Of a DNA stretch of 64,000 bases, positions 44,342-51,338 are shown one piece after another (within the stretch, counting starts at the first letter, position 1; each line of letters opens with the position of its first letter). The stretch is from positions 1 through 64,000 of the forward strand of contig NZ_CP015164.1 of the NCBI RefSeq assembly GCF_001766235.1. The letters are read 5' to 3'. The notes beneath the pieces are model-generated. The model was not told the DNA's origin, searched no databases, and was given only the letters and a program-made list of their open reading frames with translations. The stretch is from Acetobacter ascendens (GTDB taxonomy: Bacteria > Pseudomonadota > Alphaproteobacteria > Acetobacterales > Acetobacteraceae). Position numbers and translations under genes: made by a program.

Positions 44342-45637
44342 CTACGTGGTGAAGGAGTAACCAAAAATACGCAGTGTGGTGAGTGAGGATGTAATGGCCG
44401 CCAGCGCCACGGCTGCTGTCATATTGGCGCTGTGCGTTGTTTCCAGCGCCAGCAGAATCATGGTGAAGGGGCCGCCAATAATGGTTGTTGCCAATGCACA
44501 CATGCCAGCAACGGTGCAAAGTGTAATAGGCAAAGGCAGAAAAGGTGCAGTAAGCCCAGTAAAGGCTGCACCAGTGAGAACGCCCAGATAGAGCGATGCA
44601 AAAAAGAGCCCACCACGAAATCCACTGCCGATGGAAATGGTAGAAGCCAAGGCTTTAAGTAGTAGTAGCCCTACGGCCAACCATAATGCAGGCGGCATCA
44701 TCAGCCCTTCCCGCATGGCCATATGCCCAGAAGACAGTACAGACGGAGAAATCAGGGCCAGCAACCCAACCAGTAATCCACCCACTGCCGGACGTAGCCA
44801 TAGCGGAGGTAAAATACGACGGAAAAGGGATTCTGTAAGCGTCACGCTTTTCATCAGCCCAACGCCAATAAGGGCCGTGGCAATGCCCAGCAGTATGAGA
44901 AACGGATATGCCAGCGGTGGAATGGCTTGTGGCAATGTAAGAGAGAGTTCGGGCAGATTAGCCCCAGCAAGATGCACAACAGCTAAAGCACAAAGAGATG
45001 CGCAGGCCACAGGCGCAAGTAGGGGAAAGGCGTAGGAGCCAATAACCAGTTCAAATGCGTAAAAAGCCCCCGCCAGTGGGGCATCAAACGCAGCACCAAT
45101 AGCGCCTGCCGCACCACACCCTACCAACAAGCGTATATCTGCACGGTGCATGCGGAGGTTCCGCCCAATGCGAGAGCCAAATGCGGCTCCAATCTGGCTG
45201 AAACCGGCTTCTAGCCCAATAGAAGCACCGCAACCGTTTGAAAGAACAGTTTGTCCGGCAACAATCAGGCTGTCTTTCAGGTTCATACGGCCACCATGCA
45301 AGGCATTCGCCTCAATAGGGTCTACAGGCCGATGGCGCTGGCGGGTAAGGGCAAGGTTCCATAACCCAAGCAACAACCCTCCGAAGGTAGGAACCAGCAG
45401 GGCGTGTAGAGGTGTAATATGTTGCAGGCCAGAAAGCCGGGAATGACCGGGAGCCAGAATCTGATGAACCAGAAAGGTTGCTTTGGTCATAAGGCTGACA
45501 GCAGCACCGGCGAGCAAACCAATCAGAACAGCCAGCACAACAAGCCACAGAGAATCCGTACGCACTAAGGCGCGTAAGGTCAGCAAAAGGCGTGCAGGCG
45601 TTTTATGAGTGCGCAGGTGGTCCAGCAGTCCTGTCAT
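44342..45637 (-). CDS. ClC-type chloride channel/antiporter, shortened by a nonsense codon
   Basis: A 431-residue ClC-family membrane protein with the helical repeats intact: NGCGASIGLEAGFSQ (the gating-glutamate region), GCGAAGAIGAAFDAPLAGAFYAFE, and GSGFRGGLFFASLYLG. The frame stops at TAG directly after FGYSFTT, where relatives read a Trp before RFHLRGE. The whole frame 43871-45637 would encode 588 residues. The membrane part is complete, so transport may persist without CBS control. Confidence 0.87.
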   Translation of the reverse strand: MTGLLDHLRTHKTPARLLLTLRALVRTDSLWLVVLAVLIGLLAGAAVSLMTKATFLVHQILAPGHSRLSGLQHITPLHALLVPTFGGLLLGLWNLALTRQRHRPVDPIEANALHGGRMNLKDSLIVAGQTVLSNGCGASIGLEAGFSQIGAAFGSRIGRNLRMHRADIRLLVGCGAAGAIGAAFDAPLAGAFYAFELVIGSYAFPLLAPVACASLCALAVVHLAGANLPELSLTLPQAIPPLAYPFLILLGIATALIGVGLMKSVTLTESLFRRILPPLWLRPAVGGLLVGLLALISPSVLSSGHMAMREGLMMPPALWLAVGLLLLKALASTISIGSGFRGGLFFASLYLGVLTGAAFTGLTAPFLPLPITLCTVAGMCALATTIIGGPFTMILLALETTHSANMTAAVALAAITSSLTTLRIFGYSFTT

Positions 45638-45721
45638 GGATCGGACATAACAGGACGGCTAAGCAACGTCCAACACATCACATAAGTGTCATGCACTTTT
45701 ATGAAATATGGTGCATGCTGG

Positions 45722-46744
45722 TTATAGAGCGGGCGGTTTTCCTGCCAAAATAAGATCAGCTTCCTGATCTGTTAAAGAGTAATGGAAGAACTTGCGATAA
45801 AAGGCCTGTGTGGCCTTGTGCATATCCGTATCTGTAAAAAGGTCTGGGTGCAGTTTTTGCGCAACCCATTGGAGTTGTAGCAGTTCCTCCGCACCGTATC
45901 TGTCCCATGCAAATACGCCTCGTGGGTTTATCCATGCCCGCCCGTTTTTGAAAGCGGTCAGAGATTTTAGAGGAGAAGCCGCATTAGGCATGCCTGTGGA
46001 AGCGCCAATAATAATAACATCCGGGTTCCACACAGCAATCTGCTCAAAAGAAACAGGCCGATGGTTACCGCTAACCGTAGCGGCATTTAGCCCGCCAGCG
46101 GTTTGTATCCAAGCATCTATCAGCGTGTCTGTGCCATCAATCTGCAACGGGTTCAGGCGCGCAATATGCAAAACACGTGGGCGATCTTTGGCTGGCACAT
46201 TGGCCAAGCGAGTGCTTAATTGCTTAAGCGTTGCTTCCATGTCCTGTTTGTAAGACTGAGCAGCCTTGGAGGCTTCTGACGTATCCAGTGCTTGGGCTGT
46301 CATGTCCATGGATTTCAGCATTTGCGGCAGAGTTGTATATTCTGCACATAAAGTGGGCACACCCATTCTGCGCAGCTCTTCTGCCTTTGCGGCTGTTGGT
46401 ACAAAAGCCAGACCGATGTTGAGAGCCAGCAGATTTTCTGCGCTGGCGGTATCAGGCCGCACGCCGGTATGGGCATTTTTCATGACAGGCGCCACCTTGA
46501 ACAACCAAGGGCTATCTACTGGGTTCTCAGCAGAAACCCGGATGCGATCTGCCGCCCCTAGCATGACAGAAATTTCGTTATGAGCAAACCATAAGCCTGC
46601 AATGGGTGGGTGGTCGTCCTTGATCTCAACAGTATGCCCACTCATATCCGTAACGCTACGCGCCATGACGGAAGGGACTGCAAAAGAGCTAAAACCTGCA
46701 ATGAGTAGGGTAGAGCAGCAAAGGCGTGTCAGTAATGAAGGCAT
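45722..46744 (-). CDS. Periplasmic metal/cofactor-binding protein (FepB/BtuF-like), solitary
   Basis: A 340-residue periplasmic binding protein with a signal peptide (cleavage near VMARS). The start SVTDMSGHTVEIKD and the helical linker layout match the class III (iron-siderophore, haem, cobalamin) binding proteins; VWNPDVIIIGAST is the usual late strand. No permease or ATPase gene lies beside it, so partners are elsewhere. A 7-base inverted repeat just upstream would pair with its ribosome site. Confidence 0.8.
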   Translation of the reverse strand: MPSLLTRLCCSTLLIAGFSSFAVPSVMARSVTDMSGHTVEIKDDHPPIAGLWFAHNEISVMLGAADRIRVSAENPVDSPWLFKVAPVMKNAHTGVRPDTASAENLLALNIGLAFVPTAAKAEELRRMGVPTLCAEYTTLPQMLKSMDMTAQALDTSEASKAAQSYKQDMEATLKQLSTRLANVPAKDRPRVLHIARLNPLQIDGTDTLIDAWIQTAGGLNAATVSGNHRPVSFEQIAVWNPDVIIIGASTGMPNAASPLKSLTAFKNGRAWINPRGVFAWDRYGAEELLQLQWVAQKLHPDLFTDTDMHKATQAFYRKFFHYSLTDQEADLILAGKPPAL

Positions 46745-46749
46745 GGGGC

Positions 46750-46779
46750 GTATCCTGTTTTTTATATACGATAGGATAC
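46750..46779 (-). promoter_or_regulatory. Inverted repeat covering the ribosome site of the binding-protein gene
   Basis: GTATCCT (46750-46756) and AGGATAC (46773-46779) pair perfectly. In the minus-strand mRNA the downstream arm reads AGGATAC and contains AGGA five to six bases from the ATG at 46744, so a folded leader would hide the ribosome site. The arms could instead be a DNA operator. Confidence 0.4.
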
Positions 46780-46841
46780 AGATAGATGCACCACAAGCAC
46801 CATGTTGCTACGGATATGGTGAGCTATTAGGGGGAAATATC

Positions 46842-47054
46842 GTGCGTAAGCACAAGGTTATGCTGGGGGATAAGCTGCTTTATCAGGCATCTCAGCTTTC
46901 ACATGCTCAACGCTTTGCAAAAGCACGGCAGGCCGAAGGGGTGCCATGCCACGTTGTACCAGATGAAATGCCTAAACCACCCCGTAAGGTAAGGATCAAT
47001 AGTCTAACCGGTAAACCTTACCGTAAGGTGACGTCGGAAAAAGCAGTGCGGTAA
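46842..47054 (+). CDS. Small basic protein of unknown function (70 residues)
   Basis: The frame begins at GTG (46842) after AGGGGG and encodes a 70-residue lysine/arginine-rich protein: MLGDKLLYQASQLSHAQRF, then PKPPRKVRINSLTGKPYRK. A longer in-frame start at 46602 lies antisense to the binding-protein gene and is unlikely. No family is recognised. Confidence 0.5.
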   Translation: MRKHKVMLGDKLLYQASQLSHAQRFAKARQAEGVPCHVVPDEMPKPPRKVRINSLTGKPYRKVTSEKAVR

Positions 47055-47075
47055 CTGCCGTACTCCGTGCAAAAA

Positions 47076-47303
47076 TTATACAAGCACAGAGCGATTGTTG
47101 CGCCACGCTTCTTCCAGCGCATCTGCTGGGTCTGCATGAGGGGCGCTCCAGCTTCCTTCCTTATCCGGTGCATGTGTGAGAGCGCGCCATGAGGCATCAC
47201 CAGTCTGACGCTCCAAAGCAATGTGCCAGCCCGGTGGAATACGTGCGAGCAAGCGCTCCATTTTCTGCCCGGATGTAAGCGGTTTAGCGTAATTATGTCC
47301 CAT
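47076..47303 (-). CDS. Small protein of unknown function (75 residues)
   Basis: A 75-residue protein (MGHNYAKPLTSGQKMERLLAR, then PPGWHIALERQTGDASWRAL) with a good ribosome site (GGGAGAAG) before its ATG. It follows gntK by 19 bases on the same strand, so it may be the last gene of the pentose-phosphate operon. Not recognised. Confidence 0.6.
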   Translation of the reverse strand: MGHNYAKPLTSGQKMERLLARIPPGWHIALERQTGDASWRALTHAPDKEGSWSAPHADPADALEEAWRNNRSVLV

Positions 47304-47322
47304 TATCTTCTCCCGTAGCCGT

Positions 47323-47907
47323 TTACATGTTGGAGGGAAGAGTTCTCAAGCGTGTTAGAATTTCAGCAATCACTTCGGCCGGTTCAGGCAGCACGGAAAA
47401 AGTAAGTGCTTGCTCATCTGCCTGCGGTGGTTCCAATGTTTGTATCTGGCTGGGAAGTAAAGAGGTTGGCATGAAGTGATCTGGCCGATTTTTCAGCCTT
47501 TGTGATAAAATAGAAGTATCTGCGCTTAAATAGATAAATAAAGGTTTTACGCCATCTTGCCGGAGTTGATCACGGTAAACACGGCGGAGAGCAGAACAGG
47601 CAAGAATACCTCCTGTTTCGGCTTTTTGTTTTTCTGCCAACCAAGCATGGCATCGTGTGAGCCAGCCTTGGCGGTCTTCATCTGTGAGCGGAATGCCCTG
47701 GGCCATTTTTTCAATATTGGAGGGAGCGTGCAGGCTGTCTGCATCCAGCCAAGGCCATCCCAACTCATTATGCAGTCCCTCTGCCACAGTGCTTTTGCCA
47801 GACCCGCATACGCCCATAACAACTAGCAGATGCCGGGTAATACCCTGTGCCGCCGGTTGGGTAGAGAGTGTGCTGTCTGTGGGGGAGGCAGAAGCATTCT
47901 GTGGCAT
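47323..47907 (-). CDS. gntK: Gluconokinase
   Basis: A 194-residue P-loop kinase (GVCGSGKST at 32-40) that phosphorylates gluconate to 6-phosphogluconate. WPWLDADSLHAPSNIEKMAQGIPLTDEDRQGWL and CSALRRVYRDQLR are GntK family blocks. In acetic acid bacteria, which lack a complete Embden-Meyerhof pathway, it feeds gluconate into the pentose-phosphate route encoded by the genes upstream. Confidence 0.94.
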   Translation of the reverse strand: MPQNASASPTDSTLSTQPAAQGITRHLLVVMGVCGSGKSTVAEGLHNELGWPWLDADSLHAPSNIEKMAQGIPLTDEDRQGWLTRCHAWLAEKQKAETGGILACSALRRVYRDQLRQDGVKPLFIYLSADTSILSQRLKNRPDHFMPTSLLPSQIQTLEPPQADEQALTFSVLPEPAEVIAEILTRLRTLPSNM

Positions 47908-47917
47908 TGGTGATATT

Positions 47918-48631
47918 TTAATCCTGTTGCGGAGTTAAGACGCGTATGCCTTCTGGCCCCGCAGTAATGGTCTGGCATGCCATATGCAGGAACAGTCCGT
48001 GTTCAACCACGCCAACAATTTCCAGAATGGAGCGGCCCAGTTTTTCGGGCTCCATCATGGGGCCAAATACGCAATCCATGATCAGGTTTTTCTCATCAGT
48101 CAGATAGAAAGAGCCATCACGGTTACGCCGTGGCGTGACATGCGCGCCCAATACGCCTAACTGGCGTGCAACATTTTCCCAGCCAAAAGGAATAACCTCT
48201 ACCGGCAAGGGGCATTTTGCACCCAGATGCTCTACATATTTGCTAGCATCGGCCACCACAACAAACTGCTTTGCGGCAGAGGCGACTATTTTTTCCCACA
48301 ATAGTGCACCACCCAACCCTTTGATAAGGTTCAGGGTGCAGGGGTCAATTTCATCTGCCCCGTCTATGGCGATATCGAGTTCAGGATGTTCCCCAAAAGT
48401 GGTGAGGGGAATACCTTCTTCTTTGGCCTGCTTTTCTGTAGCGCTGGATGTGGGAATGGCACAGATACGCAGCCCTTCTTCCCGCACACGGCGGCCGAGT
48501 TCAGAAACAACAAATTTGGTGGTAGAACCCGTGCCAAGGCCAACTGCCATGCCATCCTGCACAAGGGATGCGGCCTTGATGGCAGCCTGCTGTTTAAAGG
48601 CAGCGGCGGGGTCGGGCGGTGTTGCGGTCAT
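47918..48631 (-). CDS. rpiA: Ribose-5-phosphate isomerase A
   Basis: A 237-residue isomerase of ribulose-5-phosphate and ribose-5-phosphate. VGLGTGSTTKFVV near 31-43, AIDGADEIDP (catalytic Asp region) and LIKGLGGALLWEKIVA are conserved. It is 10 bases upstream of gntK and 16 after pgl, all within one operon. Confidence 0.95.
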   Translation of the reverse strand: MTATPPDPAAAFKQQAAIKAASLVQDGMAVGLGTGSTTKFVVSELGRRVREEGLRICAIPTSSATEKQAKEEGIPLTTFGEHPELDIAIDGADEIDPCTLNLIKGLGGALLWEKIVASAAKQFVVVADASKYVEHLGAKCPLPVEVIPFGWENVARQLGVLGAHVTPRRNRDGSFYLTDEKNLIMDCVFGPMMEPEKLGRSILEIVGVVEHGLFLHMACQTITAGPEGIRVLTPQQD

Positions 48632-48647
48632 GCCTGTTTGTATCCTG

Positions 48648-49394
48648 TTAGTTCTGCGGTGCTGGAGCGGCTGGCTGATCTAAAAACCAGATCAGATCTC
48701 CTGCACTGGTAACGGCGCTGGCGGGGCAGGCGGGGTCCTGGGCTCTTACGCGGGTAACGGCTTCTTTTTTATCAGCCCCTTCTACCAGAAAAATAACATA
48801 CCGGCTGGCATGAATGGCCGGGTATGTCAGTGTCAGGCGTGTGTGAGGGGCAACAGGGGGCACGCAAGGGGCAACCCATGCAGTACGTTCCTGTAACACC
48901 GGTTGATCGGGGAAAAGTGAGGCTGTATGGCCATCTGTGCCCAAGCCCAGTAGGTTTACGTCAAAAAGAGGTTTGCCTGCCTGAAGAGCATCCCCCCGAT
49001 ATATCTGTTTCAGGGTTGCTTCATATTCCTTGGCAGCCTGCTCCGCTGTGCCTTTATCTGGCATAGGAAAAATGTTTTCTGCGGGCACAGGCACGCGGGA
49101 AAACAGCAGGCGGCGCATCATGCCATAATTGCTGTCTGCATGATCGTGCGGCACAAATCTGTCATCCCCCAGAAAAAACTGCATGCGCTGCCACGGAAAG
49201 CGACTGACATAGGGTTCTTCTGTCATCAGACGGTAAAGGTGCTGCGGTGTGCTGCCTCCACTAAGGGCAATGCGGAAAGGTGCTTCCGGGCGCTGTAGTG
49301 TCTGCTTTACAAGCCAATCAGCCAGATCATGCATCAGGCTGTCTCGTGTTGCAGAAATGTGCAGGGCACCGGTGGCGGTATTCTGTTCTGTCAC
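48648..49394 (-). CDS. pgl: 6-phosphogluconolactonase
   Basis: A 248-residue DevB/SOL-type lactonase hydrolysing 6-phosphogluconolactone in the oxidative pentose-phosphate route. IALSGGSTPQHLYRLM, FFLGDDRFVPHDHADSN and LLGLGTDGHTASLFP are the family blocks. Its start overlaps the stop of the upstream HAD gene (ATGA). Confidence 0.93.
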   Translation of the reverse strand: MTEQNTATGALHISATRDSLMHDLADWLVKQTLQRPEAPFRIALSGGSTPQHLYRLMTEEPYVSRFPWQRMQFFLGDDRFVPHDHADSNYGMMRRLLFSRVPVPAENIFPMPDKGTAEQAAKEYEATLKQIYRGDALQAGKPLFDVNLLGLGTDGHTASLFPDQPVLQERTAWVAPCVPPVAPHTRLTLTYPAIHASRYVIFLVEGADKKEAVTRVRAQDPACPASAVTSAGDLIWFLDQPAAPAPQN

Positions 49395-50281
49395 GATACT
49401 GTCTTTCCTGCCGAGGAGTCTGAAAGAGGAGCCACACGGGGCAATACAAATTGTTCTATAGCTTTGGCCCAGCCATCTTCCGAATTGGGCGCGGTTACGA
49501 AATGTGCCGTTTCTGCCACTTCCGGTTTTGACTGCCCCATGGCGATAGAAAGCCCACCAATGGAGAGCATGGGCACATCGTTGTTCATATCCCCAATGCA
49601 GGCCACTTCTTCTATGGGGATATTATAAAAGCTGGCCAATTGGCGCAGGGCATAGCCCTTGTTGGCATCTTTGGGGGTGATATCTAAAAAGCATTGGCAG
49701 GAGCGGGCCACGCTAGCCCGGCCTTCAAGCAATTGCCCGATCTCCAACTCCTGACGCATCAAAGCTTCATAATCAGCAGAAGATCCAGTTACCTTGCCAA
49801 CATCCTGCCGGTAATCATCAAACGATGGCACTGCTGTGGGCGTCATACGCACGGCTTTTGCTTCGGGTTCTACGTAAGCGCCGGTTGCATTGGTTACTAA
49901 CCATTCGTGCCCACGGAACAGCCAAGCCTCAATGTCATGCACCTTCAGCATATCCAGTGTTTCCTGAACTGCTTCTGGGTCTAATGAAAGGCGAGAGCGG
50001 ATTGTGCGGTCTGCATTAAAAATGGTGCCACCGTTTAGCGCGCCATAAGGCGTGTGCAGGCCCAGCACATCAAAATACATTTCCATTCCACCCGGAGGGC
50101 GGCTGCTGACAAGACAAACAGGCACACCGGCCTGTTTGAGAGTTTGGATAGCGGCAATGCTATGGCGCGTGACCTGTTTTTCAGGCGTAAGCAACGTGCC
50201 ATCCATATCAGACACAACAAGGCGGATGCGGGAGGCAGGCGGACGGCCCGGGTTGAGTCCGTTCTGTCCGTTATCTGTCAT
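49391..50281 (-). CDS. Cof-type HAD-IIB phosphatase
   Basis: A 296-residue HAD-superfamily hydrolase with nucleophile and acid Asp25/Asp27 (VVSDMDGTLLTPEK) and the late motif CIGDMNNDVPML. The C2b cap makes it a sugar-phosphate phosphatase candidate. Its place between gnd and pgl suggests a role in removing side products of the pentose-phosphate route; this is inference from context. Confidence 0.88.
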   Translation of the reverse strand: MTDNGQNGLNPGRPPASRIRLVVSDMDGTLLTPEKQVTRHSIAAIQTLKQAGVPVCLVSSRPPGGMEMYFDVLGLHTPYGALNGGTIFNADRTIRSRLSLDPEAVQETLDMLKVHDIEAWLFRGHEWLVTNATGAYVEPEAKAVRMTPTAVPSFDDYRQDVGKVTGSSADYEALMRQELEIGQLLEGRASVARSCQCFLDITPKDANKGYALRQLASFYNIPIEEVACIGDMNNDVPMLSIGGLSIAMGQSKPEVAETAHFVTAPNSEDGWAKAIEQFVLPRVAPLSDSSAGKTVS

Positions 50282-50318
50282 ACTTCCCGACTCCTAACCT
50301 TGTGTTTAAAGCGTTATT

Positions 50319-51320
50319 TTAGTTCTTGTTTTCTACGTGGCCACCAAAGCCAAAGCGCATGGCAGATAGCACTTTTTCTGCAAATGTATTGCCACTGCGT
50401 GAACGGAAGCGCGTGAACAGTGCGGCTGTCATAACCGGTACAGGCACAGATTCTTCAATAGCGGCTTCAATTGTCCAGCGGCCTTCACCAGAATCACTTA
50501 CTTCACCGCTGAATTCAGAAAGCTCACCATTTTTGGCCAGAGCTTGCGCGGTAAGGTCCAGCAACCAGGAAGATACAACGCTGCCACGGCGCCAGACTTC
50601 GGCAATATCTGCCATGTTGAGGGAGAAGCGTTCATCTTCTGCCAGCAGCGGTGAGTCCTTGCGGTACATCACGTCAAAGCCCTCAGCAAAGGCCTGCATC
50701 ATGCCGTATTCAATACCGTTATGAACCATTTTAACAAAATGGCCTGATCCGGCAGGGCCACAGTAAAGGTAACCTTGCTCTGCACGGGGGTCGAGATCTG
50801 CACGATCACGGCCAGAGGTGCGTGGAATGTCACCAATTCCCGGGGCCAGAGAGGTCAGAATGGGGTCAATATAGTCAGCGGCTTCACGCGGGCCGCCATA
50901 CATCATGCAGTAGCCACGGTCCAAACCCCACACACCGCCAGATGTGCCGACATCAATGTAATCGATGCCTTTTTCAGCCAGTAATTTGGCGCGGCGGATA
51001 TCATCCTTGTAATAGGTGTTGCCACCATCAATAACGATATCGCCTTTTTGCATCAAGCCAGCCAAGGCCATTACGGTTTCTTCCGTAATGGCCCCAGCCG
51101 GAAGCATGGACCATACAATTTTTTTGGGTCCGTTCAGCTTTTCCACCACATCGGCAAGGTTGGTGGCGGCAACAGCACGACCGGCTTCTGCGCGGGCAAC
51201 AGTTTTTTCCACCATTGCGGTATCGCGGTCATAAACAATAACGTCGTGCCCGTACCGTGTCAGGCGGACGGCAATGTTGCCGCCCATTCTGCCCAGTCCA
51301 ACAATGCCAATCTGCATCAT
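50319..51320 (-). CDS. gnd: 6-phosphogluconate dehydrogenase (short, decarboxylating type)
   Basis: A 333-residue dehydrogenase converting 6-phosphogluconate to ribulose-5-phosphate. [16 protein letters not shown] binds the cofactor; [19 protein letters not shown] and [20 protein letters not shown] hold the catalytic Lys and Asn. The length fits the short GndA class, often NAD-preferring, rather than the 470-residue enzyme. Confidence 0.94.
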   Translation of the reverse strand: MMQIGIVGLGRMGGNIAVRLTRYGHDVIVYDRDTAMVEKTVARAEAGRAVAATNLADVVEKLNGPKKIVWSMLPAGAITEETVMALAGLMQKGDIVIDGGNTYYKDDIRRAKLLAEKGIDYIDVGTSGGVWGLDRGYCMMYGGPREAADYIDPILTSLAPGIGDIPRTSGRDRADLDPRAEQGYLYCGPAGSGHFVKMVHNGIEYGMMQAFAEGFDVMYRKDSPLLAEDERFSLNMADIAEVWRRGSVVSSWLLDLTAQALAKNGELSEFSGEVSDSGEGRWTIEAAIEESVPVPVMTAALFTRFRSRSGNTFAEKVLSAMRFGFGGHVENKN

Positions 51321-51338
51321 GTTCTCCTGTCTAATATT

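Noticed and set aside
46602-46841. A 150-residue plus-strand frame starting in the binding-protein gene
   Set aside because: The upstream part is antisense to the well-supported binding-protein gene; only the 70-residue portion after the GTG at 46842 has a ribosome site.
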